From: Diospyros lotus
Lineage: Eukaryota > Streptophyta > Magnoliopsida > Ericales > Ebenaceae
Assembly (NCBI RefSeq): GCF_014633365.1
Contig: NC_068347.1
Span: 12,863,655-12,927,654 of the forward strand
Direction: 5' to 3'
DNA length: 64,000 nt
Shown: positions 48,128-59,503 of the stretch, in pieces
How positions within the stretch are numbered: the stretch's first letter is position 1
How the letters are laid out: every line of letters starts with the position of its first letter
The notes under the pieces: model-generated
Told to the model about the DNA's origin: nothing
What the model saw: the letters and a program-made list of their open reading frames with translations, nothing else
The model's database searches: none
Translations under genes and position numbers: made by a program

Positions 48128-50856
48128 TGTAACGACCCGCTCCCAGTTACGGGCGCCACCGATAAATAATTGACCGAATTACTCACCCGACAACCACAAC
48201 TGAAGGGTTGGACTATGTTTCAACAGGAAACGCCCTAGGTGGGAACTAGGCTTCGTTCTTCCCTTCGCTCCACTCAGGAATCGGTCCCAACTCAAATAAG
48301 AAAAATCCAGCGGACCAAGACCCGAAACTCGAGTGAGCTTCACCTTTCTTCAGCTCACCCCATAGCAAGCCAGAGGTGACCCAGGCACGAGGCTAGCATA
48401 TAAACACTTCGCTGAGTATTGGGGATTTATGAGAACATACCTCGCTGATCTTTACTCGGTCCGAACTCGGCTTCTCCAACTAAGCCATATACCACGAACA
48501 ATCTCACAATCATTTATCACACTACGATGATTTCAATAATTAAATACATCTAGTGCTCAATATCGTTTACATTCAATTACATGAATACTTATAAAAATTT
48601 ACAGGAGATTACACAACAACACAACTCAGGCAACAAGCTAATTTCCATAACAGTCTCCCGGCACCATCCCGGCTTGCATCTGGGCTTACATCATCTACAC
48701 ATGAGGTAAAACCTCATGAGTCTTAAAGACTCAGTAAGGGTGCAATGCATGTAAATATGAATATAATCATGTTTATGTATGCCAAATGCATGCAAATGAG
48801 GCTAGGCTCACACATCCTCACAACCCACTAAGGTTTGAGGCATCAACCTGTCAGCCCTCACCACACTAGTCCTCCATATGGCCATAGGTCCACTAGGTCT
48901 CGCATCATGCAAGTGTTAACCACTACATGCAACTGCAACATAAAAAAACATTATCAAACACATTTACCAACTTGCAAGGCCACCTCCACATGGGGCCGTC
49001 CCTTACCTGGGTCGAAGCTTCATCTCCGCCTCGGCACGAATTCCAGCTCGAACCTCTAGTTCCTCTAGGATCACCGCCTCCCCGATCAAACCTAGATGCA
49101 AAACACACAAAACCCCAACTCCATTAACATCCGGCATTCAATTAATGCCCTCAACTACTCCGAACATCCCCAAAATCATCCATTAACAAAATTTTAAATA
49201 CCCCAACGCAGGGTTTAATCCAACCAATACTACACAATTCATTAACTCATTTAATGAAAATAACTAGGGAAGAATTAACTCAATATACCTCAATTAATTC
49301 TGGAGAAGGCATCAGGAAAACGCTCACCCGACGTTGCTTCTTTGGCTGCAAATCTTGCGCCCAAATCTCATTCTCGGCCTCCAACATGCTTCTCGGGCCC
49401 CAAATTAATTTCCAGAACTTTCCCCAATCTTTCTGGAATTTTTTGGGATTTTTCCCTATTTTCCAGAATTTCCTTTATTTTTATTTTCCTTTTTTCTTTT
49501 TATTTTTCCTTTCTTCTTCCTTGGTTTTCTTCTCCCGGGCGCAGCCACTGTTCCTTCATCTTCTTTACTAAGCCCAGCCTACGCACGCCGCCGCCAAGCC
49601 TGGCTCCGACGCCCGCCACACCTACCTTCGGTCAACATAGCAAGCTCCGCAACCGCCGCCACTGGCCGACGCCATCGCGAGCAACAACCAGCCGGCCACC
49701 TGTGCGCACCGCAGCCGCTGGAACCGCCATGGCCGACCCTGCTCGCGCCTTCGACCGCTGCTGGTCCACTTGCCTCGGCCGGTCATTTTTTTTTTTGCTC
49801 CGCCTCGCACAGCAGCCTGCATCGCGGCCACCACCGCGGCATCTCACGCCTTCTGCCATCACCGGCTTACGCGCATAGAGCCATTGCTGTGCGCGACCGC
49901 CATTGCCAGCGTTCGAAGCTCCTGGTGCACCTCTGCGTGCCTCCGCCTCAGCCAAGCCATCGTGTGCCACCGCTGCTTGCCTCGATCGCCGACGACATTG
50001 CTTCTAATCGGCTTCCATGGCCGCCTCTGTCTCGGCCATTTCAACAGCAGCTCGAAGCTGCCACTTCCATGGCCAAGCTCGGCCGTTTCCCCCCCCTCGG
50101 CATTGCTCTCTCGCTCTCTCTTTTGCGAGCTCCCTCTCGCATTCACTCTCCCTCAATTTCGATCTCTCTGTTTGAATTCAAAATTTAAATTTTTTTTTTG
50201 ATAGCAGAGAACTCGCGGTCTCCTATATATATATACATATATTCATGCCCATATATATATCCATATATATAATTACATATATAAAGCTTTTAATCCCCTT
50301 ATTTTATCATAATTCCTTTTTAAGGAATACAAAATTACACTTGAGACTTTTAATAATAACACTTTGACCCTCCAAAGCTTAATTAAATTATTATCAAGCC
50401 ACACCACATCTCGATTTATCAACAAATTAATAGCCGACCGTTACTCGGGAATACTGACCTCATCCCTGCGCTTACACGGGACCTTTATTCGACCCGAAAA
50501 CACTTAAGGGTTGCCTTACTCAGAAAACCGAACCTCCCCTAGGGTCCTCTCAGCTTCCAGGAGGTCCCCTTCGATTATTCGGTAATGGCACCCACTCGGG
50601 CTTATACGAAATTTATTCCAAAAATTATTCCCAGTCGGACCGCTTTTAGAGCCATTATCTTCATCCCGAGATGCTCATCAATCTCTTGTCCTCTTCCCTG
50701 GACATCCAAGTCCCGAGGCACTCCCGGTCGCCAATTCGGCAAATTTCATTAATAAATTACTCAAATTTGACTTTTGGCCTTTCCGGACCACCCAAGGTCC
50801 TATCCAAAATAATCAACATTATTTATTTTTAATATCATGTAATACCGGGTATTACA
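48128..50856 (-). repeat. 5' LTR of the complete LARD
   Basis: Same length and ends as the LTR at 39458-42186; differences are scattered, with many C/T changes. Hairpin GAGTCTTAAAGACTC at 48718-48732. GC-rich block at about 49540-50130. Confidence 0.92.
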
Positions 50857-51305
50857 CCATAGGCGGGACAACGGGCTCGATCTTAGTTTACGTCGTTGCC
50901 GGGCCATAGACAGGACAACGGGCTCGATCGTAATTTACCTCGTTGCCAGGCCATAGGCGGGACAACGGGCTCGATCTTAGTTTACCTCGTTGCCGGGCCA
51001 TAGGCGGGACAACGGGCTCGATCGTAGTTTACCTCGTTACTAGGCGATAGGCGGGACAACGGGCTCGATCGTAGTTTACCTCGTTGCCAGGCCATAGGCG
51101 GGACAACGGGCTCGATCGTAGTTTACCTTGTTGCTAGGCCATAGGCGGGACAACGGGCTCGATCTTAGTTTACCTTGTTGCCGGGCCATAGGCGGGACAA
51201 CGGGCTCGATCTTAGTTTACCTTGTTGCCGGGCCATAGGCGGGAGAACGGGCTCGATCGTAGTTTACCTCGTTGCCGGGCCATAGGCGGGACAACGGGCT
51301 CGATC
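50857..51305 (-). repeat. 47-bp tandem array of element C, right part
   Basis: About nine and a half units of 47 bp, nearly uniform (CCATAGGCGGGACAACGGG, CTCGATCKTAGTTTACC, TYGTTGCCGGG). With the left part the array has about 13 units. In the minus-strand transcript it would lie downstream of the pol stop. Confidence 0.93.
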
Positions 51306-51350
51306 TTTTCCTTTTCGAAAATAAAATGACAACCATGCGTACACAAGCAT

Positions 51351-51400
51351 TTTTATGTGGTTCGGCCAAATGCGCCTACGTCCACGGTCCCTTTAGGACT
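51351..51400 (+). other. Two-hairpin module around GTGGTTCGGC
   Basis: TTTTATGTGGTTCGGCC opens a hairpin closed by CCAC (51357-51385), followed at once by GTCC ... GGAC (51387-51399). The same layout with different paired bases is found at 7611-7660 and 22327-22379 in copia-like LTRs. Here it lies just downstream of the pol stop of element C. It could be a relic of an inserted LTR. Confidence 0.5.
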
Positions 51401-51404
51401 TATG

Positions 51405-53629
51405 TTATTGCAGATTTTTCTCTGATACATTGTTCATATACAACTTTACATAGTTCAAATTCCATGTTTTCCCCATAGTGTCCCCTGAAAGAGTCTGTAA
51501 AATGCAAGTGTTGGGGCCAATCAGTTTTAGAATGCGGTACGACCCATCCCAATTTGCTCGTAACTTTCCATCATCCTTTAGTGCGTTGGTTACAACAGAT
51601 CTTCGAAATACTAAATCTCCTTCTTTTATGGGTCTGTTCTTCACCTGAGAATTGAAATAACTGGCTACTCTTCTTTGATATGCAGCTATCTTCATGGTAG
51701 TGTTATCCCTCTACTCTTCAATCAGATCCAAATTTTCTCGCAACGCTTCAAAATTCCTTGCGTCATCCTCTTCCTCATATGCCATCAGTCTTGGGGACTT
51801 AGCTGAAATTTCAATGGGAATTAAAGCCTCTATTCCATATACCAGGTTGAATGGAGTTTCTCCCGTAGCGACCAGACTAGTTGTTCGATAAGCCCACAAA
51901 ATGGTGGGTAGCTCGTCGGCCCATCTGCCTCTAGCCCCTTCAAGTCGGGTTTTTAGGCCATGTAATATGGTTCGGTTATTGACCTCAGCTTGTCCATTAG
52001 CTTGGGGATATGCCACTGAAGCAAATCTTAATTGAATTCCTAGGTCGTCACAGAATTTTCTAAAGGAGTCACAGTCAAATTGCTTCCCATGATCTGTGAC
52101 GATAATTCTTGGTATCCCAAACTGGACACGATGTCTTTCCACACCATTGCCTCTACTTTTCATGTCGTAATAGTAGCCAATGCCTCAGCTTCAATCCATT
52201 TGGTGAAATAGTCAATGGCCACTATTAAAAATTTTCTTTGCCCAGGCGCTTGAGGGAAAGGTCCCAGAATATCCAAACCCCACTGAGCGAATGGTATAGG
52301 TTGGAACGCAGGTTGCAACTGAGATATTGGGGCAGATTGGACTGGAGCGTGTCATTGACATTTGTCACATGATTTGACTTTCTTTAAGGCGTCTGACCTT
52401 AATGTGGGACAAAAGAAATCGGCTCTCAAAATTTTGGTTACTAGGGCTCTTGCTCCCAAGTGCTCTCCACATACTCCACTATGAGCTTCTGCCAAGACAT
52501 ATTCGGCCTCTTGAGGGCCTAAACATTTGAGAAGAGGTGTAGTGTAAGCTCGCTTATATAATATCCCGTCTATGATGGTAAACCTTGAAGCTTGCATCTT
52601 AAGTCTTCTTGCTTCTTGTGGGTCATCTGGTACTTCATTGTTAGTGAGATAACAGTAGAAAGACGATCTCCAATCCATTCTTGTCTCCACATATGATACC
52701 TCTTTTTCTTCAATGCTCGGTTGATGAAGCATTTCAACAAATACTGCTCTTCCGGTTGTTTCTTTAGTGGACGCTAGTTTAGATAAGGCATCGGCATGTC
52801 CATTGAGTGATCTGTTTATTTGTGTTAACTGAAAACTCTGAAATGTCTGTGCTAGGTCTTTTACTTTACGCAAGTATTGGGCCATTATCTGTTCTCTGGT
52901 TTCATATTGTCCCTGAAACTGCTGCACAATCAACTGAGAATCACTATAAGCAACCAGTTGTGCTACTTCCAATTTTCTTGTTATCCTCATTCCAGCGATT
53001 AATGCTTCATATTCAGCTACGTTGTTAGTACTTGGAAAAGCGAATCGTAGGGAATACTCAAACGTTTCTCCTTCCAGGGATACGAGTACTATCCCAGCGC
53101 CGCTCCCCTGTGAACCAGATGCTCTGTCAACAAACAACAACCATTCTGCCTGCCTATTTTCTGTTGCCTTACCGAAGTGTGTACATTCCACAATAAAGTC
53201 AGCTAGCGCTTGTCCCTTTATAGCTTGTCGAGGTTGATACTGGATATCATATTCACTTAACTCAATGGACCATTTGGTAAGTTGACCGGAACATTCGGGC
53301 TTTTGTAAAATACTTCGCAAGGGCTGATTTGTAAGTACGATGATCGAATGAGCTTGGAAGTATGGCCTCAACTTTCTGGATGCGTTTACCAGTGCTAATG
53401 CCATTTTTTCTGCCACTGGATAACGTGTCTTGGGGCCCTGTAATACTTTACTAACATAATATATTGGTCGATCCACCTATCCTTCTTTCCTGATTAATAC
53501 TGCACTTATGGCTTCATCACTTATCCCCAAGTATAAGTACAATGTTTCTCCAGTTTCTGGTCGTGTTAATAGGGGAACTTCTTTCAAATACTCCTTTAAC
53601 GCTTCAAATGACTTTTGGCATTGCTCTGT
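51405..53629 (-). pseudogene. pol: Tat-lineage pol: RNase H, archaeal-type RNase H, integrase; truncated
   Basis: From the D insertion at 53629: end of RT and normal RNase H (LYLYLGISDEAISAVLI, RPIYYVSKVLQG), then a second, archaeal-type RNase H at about 53150-52760 (EWLLFVDRASGSQGSGAGI, NNVAEYEALIAG, VAYSDSQLIVQQ, NGHADALSKLAS), the mark of Tat elements. Integrase has an HHCC zinc region ending CDKCQ, then GLDILGPF, VTDHGKQF and ANGQAEVNNRT as the DDE core. Stops at 53477 (TAG), 52352 (TGA), within about 52160-52170 (TGA) and at 51711 (TAG) fit C-to-T decay. The C-terminal part (DGSYRILKL, GKTWNLNYVKLY) ends at 51405. Inactive. Confidence 0.87.
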
Positions 53630-56298
53630 TGTAATGCCCCGCTCCCACCTACGGGTGTTACTCACGAATAGCCAACTTACTATTCACACGCTAGGGCAAA
53701 GATGAAGAGACGGCTACGTTTCAACGGGAAACGACCTAGGTGGGAACTAGGCTTTGCCCTCTCTTCGCTCCACTCGAGGGTCCGGGAATTATCAAACGAC
53801 CTATTAAAACCCGAAACCTCACAATCGTCACCCCTTCTCGAGCTCCTTAACAAAGGGCTAAGGGTGACCTACCAAGACCGAAAGAAAATAAGCTAACTCT
53901 CTAGCTTAAAAAATTTATGGCATAACGCCTTAATTTTAAGAAAATAAATTTTTCCTATCTTTGCCCCAACCATTAACCCATTTATCTCACTTCCAATTCC
54001 TTTGGAAAATATTTGGATTAATACTTCTTTGGAAAAATTTAAATAAATTTTCCTCATTAAAGCTCCATTGATTTTCCCTTTATTTATTTCAAAATTTCCA
54101 TAATTTTCCAACCATTAGGAAATTAATTTTTGAAATACAAATCTCAAGCATCCTCATCCAATTTCAAACTTTAAGGAAAATACTCCATTATTTAATTTCC
54201 CAAAATGTAGAAATTTTTTCCCACAATTGCCTCAAATTCACATTAATTTAAAAATTAATTTAGAGGCTAAATACTCATTTATTTATTTATTTATTTAAAT
54301 TATTTCAGAACTTTATAAAATCTCAGAAATAATTAAATAACCCAAAAAATATAAAAAATAACTTCACAGCAGCCACAAGGGGGGGGGGGGGGCAGCAGCT
54401 GCCGCGCCCCCCACCGCGCAGGCCTCGCCCGCGGGCCGCGCACGCCCCGGGCCCGCGGCCGCGCTGGCCTCGCCCAAGCGCGCCTTTGGCCTCGCCAGCC
54501 CACTGCCTCACCCATTTTTGACACAAAAAAAATATATATATTTTTTTTAAATACCATATTTTCCAGAATACATTTCCATACCAAGGTGCTTCCAAAACAC
54601 TCAAGTTTACCCCCCTTTTTACCACATTTACATACATTCCAAGTTTAACAAAATAATACAAGACAAACACAAAACTACATAACCACTACACATGGTTTCC
54701 TCTTTGCTTCAATACCTTCACCCTTGCAAAACTCCATTTCCCTTTGATGATTCTCCACCTACATTGAGGTCAAAGGACCTTATGAGCCAAAGCTCAGTAA
54801 GGCTGCTATGCAAATGTAAATGAAGTATGAGAAACATAACATGTAATGTAAATGCAATGCATATTAAGGGTAGTTCTCCATGCCCTCATAACCACTTAGG
54901 TTAAGGCACCAACCTACCCGTCTCTCCCCTCACAAGTCCTCCTTATGGCCATAGGTCCAGTTCGGCACAAAACATGCAAAGAACCATTACATGCAACCTC
55001 ATTCACACATGTACAAATGCAAGCAAAAACCCCTCCACTTGGGGCTATCCCTTACCTTGTTTCTTTGAAGCTTTAATACTCTCACAAGTCAAGAATCCCT
55101 CTTAGACTTTGAAGCTTCAACACCTCCACAAGCTAAGACTCACCCTTAAAGAAAAATAATAAAGGGATTTTAGCTCTTAAACACATGCATTCAACTATAT
55201 CAAGGGAGAAAACTAGATTTACCTTTGCTAGTCTTTCTTTTCCCTTCTCTTAGACTTGCTTGCCTTCTTGCTTCTTCACTTCACAAATGGAAAAAAAAGC
55301 TTTGAACCAATTTCTCACTTCTTATTTATAGAGCTTTCTTCTTAATCCATGCCAAATCTCAAGATCACATCCTAGCCATAGATTTCTTCTTATTTCAAGA
55401 GACTTAATCTCCACCTTTGAACATTAGCACAATCCTTGTGCTTCTCCCAATTTAAATCCTAGCCCTTGATTTTAGGAGAACACTTGTCTAGATTCAAAGG
55501 AAACACAAATCCAAGAGACTTGTCTTCTTAATTCTCATCCATTGATCTTTCTTTGGAGACTAAATCTCCTCCCTTGGATCAATCCCAATTTTCCATAATT
55601 CTCCATTTTCCAAATAATTAAATCATGACTAATTTCCAAGATTGACTAATTTCCCAAATTTGCATTTAATTTAAATCCACAACTTTTCAAGCATTTAATG
55701 GAGACTTAAATAATTTCTTTTTGATTTAAATTTAAAGGCTCTTGAAAGACATAATCCATTTACTTTAGCATTTATTTAAATCCTCTATTTTCCAACATTA
55801 ATGCTTGACACATTTCTTTTTAATATAGATTTTCCTTTTAATTCTCTCCATAATGGCTCTCATTAATGCTTGAGAGACTAATTTCTTTTCCTTTTTGCAT
55901 TTATTAAATATCCCTCTTGATTCATAAGATCATGTCATGTGTCACCAAATTCTCTTAATTAAATAAATCCTTATTCTCCAAATTAAATTAAATCTCATTT
56001 CATAAGAATTTGCCAAGTGTCACTAATCTAGCCATACTTGGTTTTCCAATTTAATTCCTAATTATCCATGCACTTAATCAAGAATTAAATTCTCCAAAAT
56101 TAATTCTCCAATATAAATAATTTCTCCAAAGATAATTTATCTTCCTTTGGGATGGAATTCCAAATTACCATTTTGCCCCTCCTAAGACATCCAATATATC
56201 ATGGCATTTTCTTTAATTCAAGGGCAATTGTGGAATTTTTCATAGACCAAAATTCTCTTAAATGACAAAATTTATCATGACTCATCGAGGGTATTACA
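53630..56298 (-). repeat. 3' LTR of chromovirus D
   Basis: Plus-strand ends TGTAATGCCCC and GGGTATTACA. Contains the block ACCTAGGTGGGAACTAGGC, hairpin GAGCCAAAGCTC at 54784-54795, a GC-rich block at 54395-54515 with an adjacent G14 run (54379-54392; seven G in the other LTR), and minus-strand TATA CTCTATAAATAAG at about 55321-55333. Confidence 0.92.
55320..55333 (-). promoter_or_regulatory. TATA box of the D LTR
   Basis: Minus strand CTCTATAAATAAG, repeated unchanged in the other LTR at about 63702-63714. Position inside a long LTR, upstream of the GC-rich block, suits the RNA start. Confidence 0.6.
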
Positions 56299-56316
56299 AT
56301 CCACCTCTCTTAAAAG
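56299..56316 (-). other. Polypurine tract of chromovirus D
   Basis: Minus strand TCTTTTAAGAGAGGTGGAT directly before the 3' LTR, preceded by TTTCGAGAACGAAATTC, the same block as in the LARD. Confidence 0.8.
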
Positions 56317-56370
56317 AATTTCGTTCTCGAAATTTCATTTCCATTAATGCAATGTATCAATACATCAAAG

Positions 56371-57594
56371 CTACTCTTCCATTACATCAACAAATAATTC
56401 GGGAAATTGACGCTTTAAATGCTCTTCTAGCTCCCATGTTGCTTCCCGATCAGAGTGATGGTTCCATTGAACTTTAACTAATGGAATTGATTTGCTTCTC
56501 AATTTCTTTTCCTTGCGGTCCAAGATTTTTACCGGCCTTTCAATATAGGTTATGTTTTGACGAACCTCAACCTCTTCCTCTGGAACTTCCATTCTTGGAT
56601 CCGGTATGAACTTTCGCAATTGAGACACATGGAACACGTCATGAAATCCAGCTAATTCGTTGGACAAGGCCAACCGATAGGCCAAAGGACCTACTCGCTC
56701 AATGATCCTATACGGTCCCATAAACTTCGGACTAAGCTTCCCTTGCTTCCGATTTCTCATTGACAGTCTTTGTGGTGAGATCCGAAGAAATACTCTATCC
56801 CCTTCTTGAAATTCTAAATCTCGCGCACGGTGATCCGCATAGTATTTTTGGCGATCTTGAGCAATCTTCATACACTTTCTCGCCACATCAATCTTCTCAG
56901 AGGCTTGCTGCACTAATTCAGTCTTGGCCAGCTGCCTTTCACCCACCTCAAGCCAACACGAAGGCGATCGACAATGCCTGCCATACAAAGCTTCATACGG
57001 CGCCATGCCGATGCTACTCTGATAGCTGTTATTATATGAGAATTCTACCAACGGAAAGTACTCATCCCAATTTCCTCCAAATTCTAGGACACATGCCCGC
57101 AACATGTCTTCCAAAACCTGGTTCACCCTCTCAGTCTGGCCATCTGTCTGGGGGTGATAAGCAGTACTAAAATTCAACCTCGTTCCCAATTCTTCTTGCA
57201 AACATGTCCAAAATCTTGATAAAAATTTTGAATCTCTATCAGACACAATGCTGACTGGGGTTCCATGCAACCGTACAATTTCCTGAACATAAATCCGTGA
57301 CAGCTCTTCCGCACCTTGACCAGTTCGAACAGGTATGAAATGAGCCAACTTTGTTAGCCTGTCGACCACAACCCATATCGAGTCTTTCTTCCTTACTGTC
57401 TTGGGCAATCCCACAATGAAATCCATGGAGATGTGCTCCCACTTCCATTCTGGTATCTCTAACGGTCGCAACAATCCTGCTGGCCGCTGATGCTCGATCT
57501 TAATACGTTGGCATGTGTCACACTTGGCTACATACTGAGCCACACTCCGTTTCATTCCAGGCCACCAATAAACTTCTCTCAAGTCTTTATACAT
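56371..57594 (-). pseudogene. pol: Chromovirus D integrase with chromodomain
   Basis: An open frame of about 407 codons. It starts within the zinc domain (YWWPGMKRSVAQYV, CDTCQ), followed by the DDE core: MDFIVGLPK, IVSDRDSKF and YHPQTDGQTERVNQ. A GPYRIIERVG block and HVSQLRKFIPDP follow, then a chromodomain near the C-terminus (RPVKILDRKEKKL, VKVQWNHHS, EATWELEEHLKRQFPELF). Chromodomains direct insertion to marked chromatin. The zinc-domain histidines are in the preceding frame because of a frameshift near 57587; the catalytic and chromodomain parts are intact. Confidence 0.9.
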
Positions 57595-58418
57595 CTTGGT
57601 CGCCCCTGGATGTACAGTGTACTTTGATCATGAGCTTCATCTAAAATCTTTTGCCTTAATTCTTCATTATTAGGAATATAAATTCGCCCGTTCATCCTCA
57701 TGATTCCATCTCTGAACTCAAAACCTATCTTCATTGGCTCACCTTTCTCATCCACCCATTGGCGAAGTCTCCGATCTTCCCCGGTAGCCTGCCGTATCTC
57801 CTCCCACCAACCTGGCTGAATTCGCAGACTAGCCACCATGGATATACCGTTCCCAGGCGCTACACCCATCGTTAGGCTACTGAACACCTCTATCAGCTGC
57901 CATTCCCACATCATCATCCCGGCCGCGACAGCAAGATCCCTACGACTAAGGGCATCCGCCACAACATTCGCCCGCCCTGGATGATAATGGATGGTGCAGT
58001 CATAGTCCTTCAAGAACTCCATCCATCGACGTTGTCTCATGTTCAGCTCTTTTTGGGAAAAGATATACTTTAGGCTTTTATGATCGGTGTAGATCTCAAA
58101 CTTCTCACCGTAGAGATAATATCGCCAAATCTTCAGGGCGTGGATGACTGCAGCCAATTCCAAATCGTGGACCGGGTAGTTCTTCTCATGAGGTCGTAAT
58201 TGACGCGACCCATAAGTAATCACTTTACCATGCTGCATCAACACGCAGCCTAATCCCGATCCTGAAGCATCACTGTAGACCACGAATCCTCCTGAACCTT
58301 CAGGTAGGGTCAAAATCGGCGCTGTGGTCAACCGTTTCTTAAGTTCCTCAAAACTTTGTTCACACTTGTCATCCCATATGAACCTCACATTCTTCTGAGT
58401 CAAACATGTCAGAGGCAA
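57579..58418 (-). pseudogene. pol: Chromovirus D RNase H and linker to integrase
   Basis: Open frame of about 279 codons. RNase H motifs: [69 protein letters not shown] and [10 protein letters not shown]. The catalytic Asp, Glu and Asp positions are kept. A linker with [19 protein letters not shown] leads to the integrase zinc region. The frame is separated from RT by a one-base-type frameshift near 58412 and from integrase by another near 57587. RNase H degrades the RNA template during cDNA synthesis. Confidence 0.9.
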
Positions 58419-59503
58419 ACAATTTTTGAAAATCCTTCAACGAATTGTCGATAGTATCCAGCTAACCCTAGAAAACTTCTTACCTCGAACACTGTACTCG
58501 GTCGGTGCCAGTTCTTAACGGCCTCTATCTTGGATGGATCCACTGATACACCGTCACTCAAAATTACATGGCCAAGAAATGCCACCTCCCTTAGCCAGAA
58601 GCTACATTTGGAAAATTTGGCATATAGCCTTTCGCTACGCAACCTTTCTAGCACCAACCTCAAATGCTCACAGTGCTCCGCCTCACTAGCTGAGTACACC
58701 AAGATATCATCAATAAAGACGATCACAAACTGGTCTAGAAATGGTTTAAACACTCTATTCATGAGATCCATAAAAGTTGCAGGGGCATTGGTTAACCCGA
58801 ATGGCATTACCAAAAATTCAAAGTGTCCGTATCGACACCGAAATGCCGTCTTGGGTATATCCTCACTTCTAACTTTCAGTTGGTAGTACCCCGAGCGCAG
58901 ATCAATTTTTGAAAATATTCTGGCACCTTTCAATTGATCAAATAACTCTCCAATTCTAGGCAATGGGTACTTATTTTTCACTATCACCTTATTGAGTGCT
59001 CGAAAATCGATGCACAATCGTAAGCTGCCATCTTTCTTCTTTACAAACAACACTGGAGCTCCCCATGGGGAAATACTTGGTCGAATAAATCCCTTATCCA
59101 CCAAATCTTGAAGTTGTACCTTAAGCTCCTTCAACTCAGCCGGGGCCATTTGATAAGTGGGTATAGAAATTGGTGTTGTTCCCGGCAACAGTTCAATGGC
59201 AAACTCCACCTCTCGATCAGGAGGTAGCTCTATTAAGTCATTTGGGAAAACATCCAAGAACTCCCTCACTACTTCTACCTCCTCTGGTTTCATTTCTGAC
59301 TTATTGTCCACTACCATAACATAAGCTATAAATCCATATGCTCCGTTTTCCAACCATTTGCAGGCCTTCAAGGCCGATACAAATTTTAACGACCTACCAA
59401 ACCGTGGTCCCTTAAACGTCACCACCTTTCCCCCCGGACATCCCAATTCTACTGTCTTTTCCAAACAATCCATACTGGCGCAATACCGAGAAAGGAAATC
59501 CAT
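58409..59503 (-). pseudogene. pol: Chromovirus D reverse transcriptase
   Basis: Open frame of 364 codons following the protease. RT blocks in order: [103 protein letters not shown] and the catalytic [28 protein letters not shown] ends the connection domain. All catalytic aspartates are kept. An in-frame TGA at 59504-59506 separates it from the gag-protease frame, and a frameshift near 58412 from RNase H. The lesions are few, consistent with a moderately old insertion. Confidence 0.92.

Larger units (their letters stand above)
39458..50856 (-). mobile_element. Complete LARD (non-coding Tekay-like LTR element), 11.4 kb
   Basis: Two 2729-bp LTRs (39458-42186 and 48128-50856) flank a 5.9-kb internal region, with target duplication ccata at 39453-39457 and 50857-50861. 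On the minus strand, PBS (tRNA-iMet) and PPT are intact, but no gag or pol frame is present, so it must depend on enzymes of another element. LTR ends, PBS, PPT and the block CCCTAGGTGGGAACTAGGC are shared with chromovirus D, the kind of element that could mobilise it. In the first 340 bases I counted six differences between LTRs, so the insertion is fairly recent. Confidence 0.92.
34632..53629 (-). mobile_element. Tat-lineage Ty3/gypsy element C, partial
   Basis: On the minus strand: 3' half of pol (53629-51405), 47-bp tandem array (split by a LARD), an extra ORF in the opposite orientation (36628-39030 plus), PPT, 3' LTR. The archaeal-type RNase H after the normal RNase H, the tandem repeats downstream of pol and the antisense PF04195-like ORF all point to the Tat lineage. 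It inserted in the Athila 3' LTR and is itself cut by chromovirus D at 53630. RT, protease, gag and 5' LTR are beyond the window. Confidence 0.85.
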
